Source: Streptomyces populi (GTDB lineage Bacteria > Actinomycetota > Actinomycetes > Streptomycetales > Streptomycetaceae). From it: DNA of 64,000 bases. The notes under the pieces are model-generated. The model made no database searches. It saw nothing but the letters and a program-made list of their open reading frames with translations, and had not been told where the DNA came from. The DNA is taken from assembly GCF_002911015.1 (NCBI RefSeq), contig NZ_KZ626858.1, positions 39,289-103,288 of the forward strand, given 5' to 3'. Each line of letters begins with the position of its first letter. The first letter of the stretch is position 1. Positions 50,833 through 59,816 of this stretch are shown piece by piece. The translations under genes and the position numbers were made by a program.

Positions 50833-53800
50833 TTGCTGCGGGCACCTCGCCTCACAGGCGTCCTGCCGCGGCCACGGCGTCTCGGCGTGTACGCCTTCCT
50901 GGTCGCGGCCACCACCGTCGTCTACATGGCCGTCGCCCCGACCCGGACCCCGCTGTGGGCCGTGATCGGACTCGGCGGCGTCGCGGCGATGCTCACGGGA
51001 ATCCAGATCAACCGCCCGGCCCACCGCTGGCCGTGGCTCCTGCTGGCCTCGGGACTGCTGGCGTTCGCCGCGGGCGACACGTCGTACAACGTGATGGAGT
51101 CGTACTTCGACTTCAACAACCCCTTCCCCTCCCCCGCGGACGCCTGCTACCTCGCCACGTATCCGCTGTTCGCCGCGGGCCTCTACGGCCTGGTCCACTA
51201 CCGATGGCCGGGCCACGACCTGCCGAGCCTGCTCGACGCGCTGATCTTCGCCCTGGGCCTGGCCCTGCCGGTCTGGGTCTTCCTGGTGCAGCCGCTCTCC
51301 CACGCGCCGGGGATGACGTGGCAGCAGCGCGCCATCAGCATCGCCTACCCGCTCGGCGACGTCCTCGTCCTCGCGATGCTGGCCCGCCTGCTGGTGTCGA
51401 GCCCCGGCTCCGGCCGCAACCCGTCCCTACAGCTCCTCGTGCTGGGAACCGCGACGCTGCTCACCTTCGACATCGCGTACGGCATCCTCCAGCTGAACAA
51501 CCTGTGGCAGACCGGGACCCTGCTCGACTCCGGCTGGATCGTGTTCTACACGGCCTGGGGGCTCGCCGGACTGCACCCCTCCATGGTGGAACTGACCCGG
51601 CCCGTGGTGCAGCGGGAGTCCCTGCGGCCCACACGCCGCCGCCTGCTCTCCCTCGCCGCGGCCACCCTGGTGGCACCCGCGATCCTGCTCTACGAGGGGC
51701 GGCGCGGGAACACCCAGGACGCCGCCGTGATCGCGGTCTTCTCCGCCGCGCTCTTCCTGCTGGTGCTCCTGCGGCTCTCCGGGATGGTGGTGGCCCACCG
51801 CAGCGCCGTGTCGCGCGAGCTGGCGCTGCGCACGGCGGCCACGTCCCTCGTCGCGGCGGTCCGGCCGGAGGACGTGGAGCGGACGTGCGACGCCACGGTC
51901 AGCACGCTGTTCGGGCCCAAGGTCGAGCACCGCAGTCTCGTCCTGCCCGCCGAGTACGCGAGCGGGCTCGCGACACGCCGCTCGCACATGGTGCCCACCC
52001 CGGACCTCGGAGCGGGCATCGCGGACCGGCTCGGCCGTCTGCCGACCACCCTGGTGTGCCCCATGATCCCGCCCGACGAACCGACCGGACAGCTTCCGGG
52101 CGTACTGATGGCGGCGGGGCCCGAGCAGCAGCTCCGGGAGGTCCAGAGCACGCTGGAGATCCTGGCCTCGCACGCCGGCCTGGCCGTGGAGCGCATCGCG
52201 CTGCGCCAGGAGATCATCCGCAAGGAGAGCGAGGCGTACTTCCGTACGCTGGTGCGCAACGCCTCGGACGTCATCCTCATCGTCGAGGACGACAACACCG
52301 TCCGCTACGCGAGCCCGTCCGCGCGGGCCGTCTTCGGCCGGGCGGAGCTGACCGGGGCGCCGCTGCCCGACCTGGTGGACTCCAGCGACCGGACGCGGGT
52401 GGTCAGGGGACTCGCCGCCCTGCGGAAGGGCGGGGCCCCCGAGAACCACGACCACTGGTGGGTGCTGCGCGACGGCAATCGCATCGAGGTCGAGGTGCGC
52501 TGCAGCGACCTGCGCCAGGACCCCACGGTGGCCGGTCTGGTCATCACCCTGCGGGACGTGACCGAGCAACGGCGCCTGGAGCACGAGCTGACGGAACGGG
52601 CGTTCCACGATCCGCTGACCGGTCTGCCCAACCGGACCCTGCTCCTGGAACGCATCGAGCGCGCCCTGCTGCGCAGCCGCCGGGGGGCGACGCTCACCTG
52701 TCTGCTCTTCATCGACCTCGACGACTTCAAGATGGTCAACGACACGATGGGGCACTCCACGGGCGACCACCTGCTGAGCGCCGTCGGCGAACGGCTGTCG
52801 GGAGCCCTGCGCCGCACGGACACCGCGGCCCGCCTCGGGGGAGACGAGTTCGCGGTGCTGATGGAGGACGCGAAGAAGCCACTGGACGCCGAGCTCCTGG
52901 CGGCACAGGTGATCCAGGCGCTGAGCAGACCGTTCAGCCTCCGGGAAGGCTCGGTGAGCGTGTCGGCGAGCGTCGGCGTGGCCACCGCCAGGGACAGCAC
53001 GGACGCCGAGGAACTCCTCGGCCACGCGGACCTCGCCCTCTACGCGGCCAAGGCGGCGGGCAAGCGGCAGTGGCGCAGGTTCCTGCCGCGGCTGCGGGTG
53101 CGGATGGTGGAACGGCACGATCTACAGGCACGTCTCGACGGCGCGGTGGCCCGGTCCGAGTTCGCCCTGCGCTACCAGCCCGTCGTCGACATCGGCGCGG
53201 GCGAGGTCGTCGGCTTCGAGGCCCTGGCCCGCTGGCCGCACCCGCAGCACGAGCCGGTTCCGCCGGACCAGTTCATCGCCCTCGCCGAGGAGACGGGGCA
53301 CATCACCCCGCTGGGCGCGTGGGTGCTCTCGAACGCCACCGCCGACATCGCCGGACTCCAGCGGGCGGCCGAGGGGACGGACCCGCCGTACGTCAGCGTG
53401 AACGTCTCCCCCCGCCAGTTCCACGACAGCGGGTTCCTGGGCGAGGTGCGCAGGGCGCTGGAGACGCCGGGACTCGCTCCGGGGTCGCTGCAGCTGGAGC
53501 TCACCGAGACGGTGCTGATGCGCCGGGACGCGCGGATCCAGGCCGTGCTGTACTCGCTCAAGGACCTCGGGGTGCACATAGCCGTCGACGACTTCGGCAG
53601 CGGTTATTCGTCGCTGCGGTACCTGCGGGACTTCCCCGTCGACGTACTGAAGATCGACAAGACGTTCATCGACGACATCGCACTGGACACCCGGCAGGTC
53701 GCGCTCGTCGAGGGAATCGTCGGTCTCGCCGACACCCTGGGCATCCAGGTGATCGCGGAGGGGATCGAGGACCCGATACAACGGGACCTCCTGGCCGGCA

Positions 53801-55290
53801 TGGGATGCCGGTTCGGACAGGGGTTCCTCTTCGCCCGGCCGATGACGGTGCAGCAGAGCGAGGTCCTGCTGCGGCAGCGCGACGGGGCCCGCATCCCGGC
53901 GCTGTCCGCCGCCGCGAGGGCGGAAACGAGGTGCGGCATGGAACAGACCGAGCAGTCTTCCGCCGACCCGCACAAGGACCGGCCCGGTTCGCCGGAGGCG
54001 GCGGGGACCGGCGGCACGCACGGCGACGGCCCGCAGGCCGAGAACGTACGGCGCTCCCGGCGCTGGCGCGACCTGGAACACCTGCGGCAGACCAACCCCA
54101 TGAGCGACGCCGTGCTGGACGAGGTGCTCGGCCGGCACATCCGCAGCGGCGACCACTGGATGATCGACTTCGCCTCCTGCAACTATCTCGGCTTCGACTG
54201 CGATCCGGAGATCATCCAGGCGATCGAGCCGGCCGTGCGCCAATGGGGCACGCACCCCAGCTGGTCCCGGCTGATCGGCAGTCCCCGCCTGTACCCCGAC
54301 ATCGAGGAGCGGCTCGCCGACCTGCTCGGCGCACCGGACACGCTGCTGCTCCCCACGGCGACCCTGATCCACGCCTCGGTGATCCCCGTGCTGGCGGGCC
54401 AGGGCCACGTCTTCGTCGAGGCCACCGCGCACCGGACCGTGTTCGACGGGTGCGTGGGGGCCCGCGGGCAGGGCGCGACGCTGCGCCGGTTCCATGCCGA
54501 ACGCCCCGACGAACTGGCCGCCATGCTGGACGCGGCGCCCGCCGACCTGCCCCGGCTCGTCTGTCTGGACGGCGTGAACAGCATGAGCGGGAACATCCCC
54601 GACGTGCCGGGGCTGGCCGAGGTGTGCCGGCCGCGGAACGCCCTGATGTACATCGACGACGCGCACGGCTTCGGCGTCATCGGGGAGCGCGGCCCGCACG
54701 AGTCGTGTCCGTACGGGGACCGGGGCAACAGCGTCATACGGCACACAGGAGAGTCGTACGAGGGGATCGTGCTCGTCGGCGGGTTCTCCAAGGCGTACTC
54801 GTCGCTGCTGGCCTTCCTCGCGCTGCCCACCTCGCTCAAGGGGCGCCTCAAGACCGCCGCGGCGCCCTACCTCTACTCGGGGCCCTCGCCGACCGCCTCC
54901 CTCGCCACGGCGCTGGCCGGCCTCGACGCCAACGACCGCCGCGGGGACGCCATCCGGGCCGATCTGTACCGCAAGACCGTGGCCGTGCTCGACCATCTGG
55001 AGGAACTCGGGGCGGGCACGCTCAACACGGACCGCCTGCCGATCATCGAGATCCCCCTGGCCGACGCCGACGACCTGGACGCGGTCGGCGAGTTCCTGTG
55101 GGACAACGGCATCTACGTGACCCTGGCGGCCTACCCCCTCGTACCGCGCGACCGGGTCGGTTTCCGGGTCCAGCTGACCGCGCTCAACTCCGACGAGGAC
55201 ATCGAGCGGCTCAACGACACACTCACCCGGCTCGCCGAGCGCTATCCGCTGCGGCCGAGGGACGGAGTCCATGATGGCGGTTCTCAATGA
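50833..55290 (+). CDS. Ten-helix PAS-GGDEF-EAL protein fused in frame to a PLP-dependent alpha-oxoamine-synthase-like domain
   Basis: One open frame of 1485 codons. Residues of about 15-340 form ten membrane helices; about 467-580 is a PAS domain. The diguanylate cyclase has an intact GGDEF (669-673) and an I-site RRTD five residues before it. The phosphodiesterase has EAL (796-798), ELTET, DDFGSGYSSL and AEGIED, so both c-di-GMP activities may be present. After a charged linker, residues from about 1036 to 1485 form a fold-type I PLP enzyme like KAPA/ALA synthases and CqsA: FASCNYLGFD, DDAHGFGVIG (1275-1284) and PLP lysine 1320 in GGFSKAYSS. No stop separates the halves, but ATG 53938 has GAGGTG 4 nt upstream and may also start a separate PLP protein. 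TTG 50833 follows GGGAGG by 9 nt; GTG 50803 is the alternative. Confidence 0.82.
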   Translation: MLRAPRLTGVLPRPRRLGVYAFLVAATTVVYMAVAPTRTPLWAVIGLGGVAAMLTGIQINRPAHRWPWLLLASGLLAFAAGDTSYNVMESYFDFNNPFPSPADACYLATYPLFAAGLYGLVHYRWPGHDLPSLLDALIFALGLALPVWVFLVQPLSHAPGMTWQQRAISIAYPLGDVLVLAMLARLLVSSPGSGRNPSLQLLVLGTATLLTFDIAYGILQLNNLWQTGTLLDSGWIVFYTAWGLAGLHPSMVELTRPVVQRESLRPTRRRLLSLAAATLVAPAILLYEGRRGNTQDAAVIAVFSAALFLLVLLRLSGMVVAHRSAVSRELALRTAATSLVAAVRPEDVERTCDATVSTLFGPKVEHRSLVLPAEYASGLATRRSHMVPTPDLGAGIADRLGRLPTTLVCPMIPPDEPTGQLPGVLMAAGPEQQLREVQSTLEILASHAGLAVERIALRQEIIRKESEAYFRTLVRNASDVILIVEDDNTVRYASPSARAVFGRAELTGAPLPDLVDSSDRTRVVRGLAALRKGGAPENHDHWWVLRDGNRIEVEVRCSDLRQDPTVAGLVITLRDVTEQRRLEHELTERAFHDPLTGLPNRTLLLERIERALLRSRRGATLTCLLFIDLDDFKMVNDTMGHSTGDHLLSAVGERLSGALRRTDTAARLGGDEFAVLMEDAKKPLDAELLAAQVIQALSRPFSLREGSVSVSASVGVATARDSTDAEELLGHADLALYAAKAAGKRQWRRFLPRLRVRMVERHDLQARLDGAVARSEFALRYQPVVDIGAGEVVGFEALARWPHPQHEPVPPDQFIALAEETGHITPLGAWVLSNATADIAGLQRAAEGTDPPYVSVNVSPRQFHDSGFLGEVRRALETPGLAPGSLQLELTETVLMRRDARIQAVLYSLKDLGVHIAVDDFGSGYSSLRYLRDFPVDVLKIDKTFIDDIALDTRQVALVEGIVGLADTLGIQVIAEGIEDPIQRDLLAGMGCRFGQGFLFARPMTVQQSEVLLRQRDGARIPALSAAARAETRCGMEQTEQSSADPHKDRPGSPEAAGTGGTHGDGPQAENVRRSRRWRDLEHLRQTNPMSDAVLDEVLGRHIRSGDHWMIDFASCNYLGFDCDPEIIQAIEPAVRQWGTHPSWSRLIGSPRLYPDIEERLADLLGAPDTLLLPTATLIHASVIPVLAGQGHVFVEATAHRTVFDGCVGARGQGATLRRFHAERPDELAAMLDAAPADLPRLVCLDGVNSMSGNIPDVPGLAEVCRPRNALMYIDDAHGFGVIGERGPHESCPYGDRGNSVIRHTGESYEGIVLVGGFSKAYSSLLAFLALPTSLKGRLKTAAAPYLYSGPSPTASLATALAGLDANDRRGDAIRADLYRKTVAVLDHLEELGAGTLNTDRLPIIEIPLADADDLDAVGEFLWDNGIYVTLAAYPLVPRDRVGFRVQLTALNSDEDIERLNDTLTRLAERYPLRPRDGVHDGGSQ

Positions 55291-56017
55291 CGACGTGGAC
55301 TGGGACAGCTGGCCGGTCGAGGACTACCTGGCGGAGAACTACCGCGAACTGCACCCCTCGGACGCGGCGGTCATCGCCCACCACTGCGCGTTCTACCGCG
55401 AGTTCGCGCCGGGCGCCGTCGCCCGGTCCGTGGAGATCGGGGCGGGCCCCAACCTCTATCCGCTGATCCTCGCGTCCGCCGCGAGCCGGCGTATCGACGC
55501 CGTGGAGGCCGGGTCCTCCAACGCCGCTTATCTGGAACGGCAGTTGAACGGAACGCCGGACCGGAGCTGGCTGCCCTTCCACGCGTTGTGCCGGGACCTC
55601 AACCCGGACGTACCCGAGACCCTGGAGGGGGCGCTGTCCGCGGTGCGTCTCGTGCACGGCGACCTGCGGTCCGTCGAACCGGGGAGTTACGACCTCGCCT
55701 CCATGCACTTCGTGGCCGAGGGGGCCACCGAGGACTTCGAGGAGTTCGAGGAGTTCTGCCGCTGGTTCGTCCGGTGCGCGGCACCGGGCGGGCATCTGGT
55801 CGCCGCCTTCATGGAGAACATGCCCACCTACCGGATCGGAGCCGAGTCCCGCTGGCCCGGCTGCCCGGTGGACACGGACGCGGTCACCGAGGTGTTCACC
55901 CCGCTCACCGACCGGCTCGCGGTCGGCCGCATCCCCTCGGATCCGACGCTGCCGGACTACGGGGACTCCGGGATGATCCTGCTCACCGGGGTGGCGGCGG
56001 CCCGTCCCCCGGTGTGA
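55271..56017 (+). CDS. SAM-dependent methyltransferase (NNMT/PNMT-like)
   Basis: A 248-residue class I methyltransferase. The N-terminal part DWDSWPVEDYLAENYRELHP resembles NNMT/PNMT/TEMT small-molecule methyltransferases and the SCO2525-like group. The SAM loop is SVEIGAGPNLYPLILASAAS, and DLASMHFVAEGATED follows. Its ATG (55271 or 55274) lies inside the last 20 bp of the PLP fusion frame, so translation is coupled. Inference: it methylates the amino-ketone-like product of the PLP domain. Confidence 0.85.
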   Translation: MMAVLNDDVDWDSWPVEDYLAENYRELHPSDAAVIAHHCAFYREFAPGAVARSVEIGAGPNLYPLILASAASRRIDAVEAGSSNAAYLERQLNGTPDRSWLPFHALCRDLNPDVPETLEGALSAVRLVHGDLRSVEPGSYDLASMHFVAEGATEDFEEFEEFCRWFVRCAAPGGHLVAAFMENMPTYRIGAESRWPGCPVDTDAVTEVFTPLTDRLAVGRIPSDPTLPDYGDSGMILLTGVAAARPPV

Positions 56018-56054
56018 GGGACGCCGCCGCTCCCGCGCGTGACCGCGTGCCGGG

Positions 56055-56912
56055 TCACCCGAGTTCCAGCGACGTCACTCCATGGACGCGTTCCCCCGCC
56101 GACGCCCTGACCGGCCCGGTGTACATGCGGGCCGTCTCGAAGGAGGGGGCCAGGCCGAGCTTCTCCATCAGGGCGACGGCCTCCGTGTTCGTCCGGGGCA
56201 CGTCGATGGCCAGCGCTCTCCCGTCCGCGTCGGCGGCGAGCGCGGTGAACAGGGCGCGGGCGTCGTCGGCGGTGTCGGCGAACAGGGGGCCGATCCGCAG
56301 GGAGTCACGCGCCGGACGGATCACGGCGTATCCGCTCAGCCGACCGCCTCCGGCGTCCCGGACGAAGGTGCGGTGCCCGGGGGCGGTCAGCCACGACTCC
56401 AGGAACACCGGCCGGTCGGCCGGGTAGCAGGCGCTGTCGTACGCCGTGATCGCCGCGCGGTCCGCCGGCCCGGCCGCCCGCACTCCCGAGGGCTCCTGTC
56501 CCACCGGGGCCACGCCGGTGAACCGGACGGTCCGGTAGGCGAGCTCGAAACCGGACTTGCGGTAGTTGTCCTGCTGCGCGACCACGCCGTCGAGGCCGAC
56601 GGTCCGGTCGCCCGCGTGGGCGAGGGCCGTCTCCCAGGTGGCGAGACCGTATCCGTTGCCGCGCAGATCGGGGCGTACGAGATAGAAGCCCAGGAAGGCG
56701 TAGTCGGCGCTGTAGTTGACCACCGAGATGGCCGAGACCGGCTCCCCGCCGACGCGTCCGATGAAGAATCCCCCGGGATCCTGGGCGAAGAAGCTCACGC
56801 TGTCGGACAGGCCGGGGTTCCATCCCTCGTCCGCCGCCCAGCCGCCGACCACCTTCCAGTCGTCGAGCGTGGCCTGGCCGACGACGAGGCCGTCGGGTCC
56901 CGGAGAGGTCAT
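56055..56912 (-). CDS. GNAT family N-acetyltransferase with second C-terminal domain
   Basis: A 285-residue protein. The N-terminal GNAT domain has ISVVNYSADYAFLGFYLVRP and DLRGNGYGLATWETALAHAG (acetyl-CoA loop). The C-terminal half (about 145-285), with HRTFVRDAGGGRLSGYAVIR and RALAIDVPRTNTEAVALMEK, is a second GNAT-like domain (Acetyltransf_18 type). Such proteins are common in Streptomyces; the substrate is unknown. It is convergent with the methyltransferase gene, with only 37 bp between the stops. Confidence 0.85.
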   Translation of the reverse strand: MTSPGPDGLVVGQATLDDWKVVGGWAADEGWNPGLSDSVSFFAQDPGGFFIGRVGGEPVSAISVVNYSADYAFLGFYLVRPDLRGNGYGLATWETALAHAGDRTVGLDGVVAQQDNYRKSGFELAYRTVRFTGVAPVGQEPSGVRAAGPADRAAITAYDSACYPADRPVFLESWLTAPGHRTFVRDAGGGRLSGYAVIRPARDSLRIGPLFADTADDARALFTALAADADGRALAIDVPRTNTEAVALMEKLGLAPSFETARMYTGPVRASAGERVHGVTSLELG

Positions 56913-57112
56913 GGGGCGCTCCAATGCGTACGGGTCGGGTGTGCGCCGGCATACGGGCGCGGAGTGCGCCGGCCGTCGCCCGGGCAGCATCCTTGCCGAT
57001 CTCCGTGCCGATCGCAGCGACGGGCGCCCGGCGCGGGAAGGGATTCGGCCACTCCGGCGCACGGGGCCCGCCCGGCACCGCTCCCCGGGATCGGGGGGCG
57101 TGGCCGGAGGCG

Positions 57113-57150
57113 GGGAGGCTCCACCGGTCACCCGTCCGGTGGAGCCTCCC
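57113..57150 (-). terminator. Strong terminator after the chaplin gene
   Basis: A perfect 15-bp stem (GGGAGGCTCCACCGG / CCGGTGGAGCCTCCC) with an 8-nt loop, 18 bp beyond the chaplin stop. Confidence 0.8.
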
Positions 57151-57168
57151 GATCGTGACCGCCGCGGG

Positions 57169-57909
57169 TCAGCGCACCGCGGCGGGCCGGAAGCGGCGGT
57201 ACAGGACGGCACCGCCCAGCAGCATCGCCGCGCTCGCCGCGACGGCGGCCATCGTGCCGTCCGCGCCCGTGTGGGCGAGGGTGGCCGCGGTCCCGCTCTC
57301 CGGAAGGCCCCGCTCCGGCGTTCCGGTGCCGGGGGTCACCGCGGACGGGGCGGCCGGCCTCGGGGCGGGTTTCGCCGGGTGGTGGGCCCGCACGGGCTCG
57401 GAGTCCGAGGTGTTGACCGCCTCGTTCCCGACGGCCGCGTTGCCGGCGCCGACCGCCGTCACGGAGTTGCCGCTGACATTGACCGGGAGGTCCACCGGGA
57501 GCTGGAGGCCGTTGCCGGAGAGCACACCGGGCGAATCCTTCGCGTCACCGTGCGCGACCGCGCCACCGCGGCTGTCGGCGCCGCGGTCGGCCGTGCCGCC
57601 GCGGCCGGCGGCGTGCGCCCCGGTTCCCCCGTGCCGCTCGCCGCCGGTCACGGCGGCCCCGCCCCCGGCGCCCTGGTTGGCGCAGCGGTTGCCCGCGGCG
57701 GGGTTGAGCAGCCCGGCCACGTTCACCGTGTTCCCGCACAGGTTCACGGGAACGTGCACGGGAAGCTGGACGGTGTTGCCGGAGATCAGGCCGGGCGAGC
57801 CTGCCGTCGCGCCGTCCGCCGCGGAGTCGGCGTGCGCCGGCACGACCGCGGCGAGCGCGCCCGAGGCGGCGGCCGCGGCGATCAAACCATTTCGGGTCAC
57901 CCGTTTCAT
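57169..57909 (-). CDS. Long chaplin with sortase signal
   Basis: A 246-residue secreted surface protein. A signal peptide ends at PAHA (residue 27). Chaplin domain 1 (about 38-79) has GLISGNTVQLPVHVPVNLCG with Cys58 and Cys76. A G/A-rich linker leads to chaplin domain 2 (about 127-168), VLSGNGLQLPVDLPVNVSGN, which has Ser and Ala at the two cysteine positions. A proline-rich stretch precedes the LAHTG sortase motif (211-215), a hydrophobic segment and RRFRPAAVR. This is the ChpA-C type that anchors the aerial-hypha amyloid layer to the wall. ATG at 57909. Confidence 0.93.
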   Translation of the reverse strand: MKRVTRNGLIAAAAASGALAAVVPAHADSAADGATAGSPGLISGNTVQLPVHVPVNLCGNTVNVAGLLNPAAGNRCANQGAGGGAAVTGGERHGGTGAHAAGRGGTADRGADSRGGAVAHGDAKDSPGVLSGNGLQLPVDLPVNVSGNSVTAVGAGNAAVGNEAVNTSDSEPVRAHHPAKPAPRPAAPSAVTPGTGTPERGLPESGTAATLAHTGADGTMAAVAASAAMLLGGAVLYRRFRPAAVR

Positions 57910-58173
57910 ACGTTCACTGCCTTCCTGACACGTCGCGGGCACTCGCCCGCATTGCGTAAAACGCCGGTGAACGATCCGAGTTATGGCTTATCGGCCTTTC
58001 ACCCCATCGAGCGTCGCGCATTTCGAACAGCCGCCGCGTCCCCGCGAAGGACGCCCGCGCGGGGGCAACGGACGCCTCCGGGCCCCGCTCGCCCGGAGGC
58101 GTGCTCCCGGGGCCGCGTCTATCGTGATCCGGGAGGTATCGCCGGTCCACCGCAGGCGACCCTGGAGGCAGGC

Positions 58174-59754
58174 ATGCTGTCCGTGCACCGACGCTTCGCG
58201 GTCGTGGGAGCCGCCACCGCGACGCTGACCCTGCTGGCGGCGACTCCGCCGACGGCGGCGGCGACCGCCGACGACCGGCCCGGCCTGTCCCGCTTCTACC
58301 ACCAGAAGATCACCTGGGCGGCCTGCGAGGGCGACGGCATGCCCGAGGACCTGCAATGCGGCAAGGTCACCGTCCCGCTGGACTACGCGAGGCCGGACCG
58401 CGGCACGCTCGACCTGGCGCTGGCCCGCTACCGGGCGACGGGCCGCTCACGGGGTTCGGTGCTGCTGAACTTCGGCGGTCCGGGCGGTGCGGGCATACCC
58501 GGGCTCGTCGCGAGCGGGAAGGACTTCATGGGGCTGACGAACGGCTACGACGTGGTGACCTTCGACCCCCGCGGCGTCGGCCGGTCCTCGCCCGTCAGCT
58601 GTGGCGACGGCGCGGACGAACTCTTCGGGGCGGTGTCCGCGGACACCGACGTGCAGGCGGCGCTCGACGCGGTCGGGAAGGCCGCCGACATCTGCGCGAA
58701 GCACTCGGGGGCCGTCCTCCCCCACATAGGCACGGTCAACGCCTCCCGCGACCTGGACGTGATGCGCCAGGCGCTCGGCGACAAGAAGCTCAACTACCTC
58801 GGATTCTCCTACGGGACACGGCTCGGCGCGGTGTACGCGGCCCAGTTCCCCGAGAAGACGGGCCGGATGGTGCTCGACGGTGTCGACACCCTCACCGAGC
58901 CGATCACCGAGCAGGGACTCAGCGGCGCGGAGGGGCAGCAGACCGCGCTCGACGGCTTCGTCACCTGGTGCGCGAAGAGCATGGCCTGCCCGTTCGGACA
59001 GGACGTACGCAGCGCCGGCGAACAGGTGCTCCAGCTCGTGAGGTCGCTCGACGAGGAGCCGGTGCCCTCGGACTACGGCCAGGAGTTCACCGGACAGGAC
59101 CTGGTGGGGGCGATCAGCCAGGCGCTCTACAGCAAGGCGATGTGGCCCGTCCTCGAACAGGCCCTCGCCCTGCTGGTCCAGGACGGCGACACCCACGCGC
59201 TCACCCAGCTGTACGGCGGCGCCTCCCTGCCCGCCACCGCCACGCCCGTCCGGCAGCGACCTCGGGACGACGGCGGGCTCGTCGACGCCGAGGACGTCCC
59301 CCTCGACAACCTCCCCGCCGCCCTGATGGCGATCAACTGCGCCGACGACCCCGACCGGCCCGGCGCCGGCGAGGTGGCCCGGCAGATCGCCGGACTGCGG
59401 GCCGCCTACGAGGAGGCGTCACCCGTCTTCGGCCGGTACCGGCTCGCCCAGGTGCTGATGTGCTACGGCCGCCCGAAGGGCACCGACTACATACGGGAGA
59501 AGGTCCGCGACGTTCCCGCCTCGAAGATGCTGCTCGTCGGCACCCGCGGGGACCCCGCGACCCCCTACCGCTGGACCCTGGAGACCGCGAGGCGTCTCGG
59601 CTCCTCCGCGGTGGTGCTCGACAACAAGGGCGAGGGACACACCGGGTACACGTCCTCGAAGTGCGTGCACCGCAAGGTCGACGACTTCCTGCTGTACGGG
59701 TCGCTGCCGGCCAGCGGCAGCTCCTGCGGCCCGGAGAACACGGACTCCTACTGA
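58174..59754 (+). CDS. Secreted alpha/beta hydrolase, tripeptidyl aminopeptidase-like (S33)
   Basis: A 526-residue exported hydrolase with a signal peptide ending near TAAATA. The fold has SVLLNFGGPGGAGIPGLV (oxyanion), FDPRGVGRSS, the nucleophile elbow LGFSYGTRLGAVYA, acid in VGTRGDPATPYRW and base in KGEGHTGYTS. The C-terminal TAP-like lid domain is present, as in Streptomyces tripeptidyl aminopeptidases and SCO7095-like proteins. It probably trims peptides outside the cell. GGAGG precedes the ATG by 5 nt. Confidence 0.87.
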   Translation: MLSVHRRFAVVGAATATLTLLAATPPTAAATADDRPGLSRFYHQKITWAACEGDGMPEDLQCGKVTVPLDYARPDRGTLDLALARYRATGRSRGSVLLNFGGPGGAGIPGLVASGKDFMGLTNGYDVVTFDPRGVGRSSPVSCGDGADELFGAVSADTDVQAALDAVGKAADICAKHSGAVLPHIGTVNASRDLDVMRQALGDKKLNYLGFSYGTRLGAVYAAQFPEKTGRMVLDGVDTLTEPITEQGLSGAEGQQTALDGFVTWCAKSMACPFGQDVRSAGEQVLQLVRSLDEEPVPSDYGQEFTGQDLVGAISQALYSKAMWPVLEQALALLVQDGDTHALTQLYGGASLPATATPVRQRPRDDGGLVDAEDVPLDNLPAALMAINCADDPDRPGAGEVARQIAGLRAAYEEASPVFGRYRLAQVLMCYGRPKGTDYIREKVRDVPASKMLLVGTRGDPATPYRWTLETARRLGSSAVVLDNKGEGHTGYTSSKCVHRKVDDFLLYGSLPASGSSCGPENTDSY

Positions 59755-59816
59755 CGGCCGCCCGCGGGGTGACCGTGACGGCTCCGCGTGTGTCCCGATC
59801 GGCGGCTTTCGTCCTC

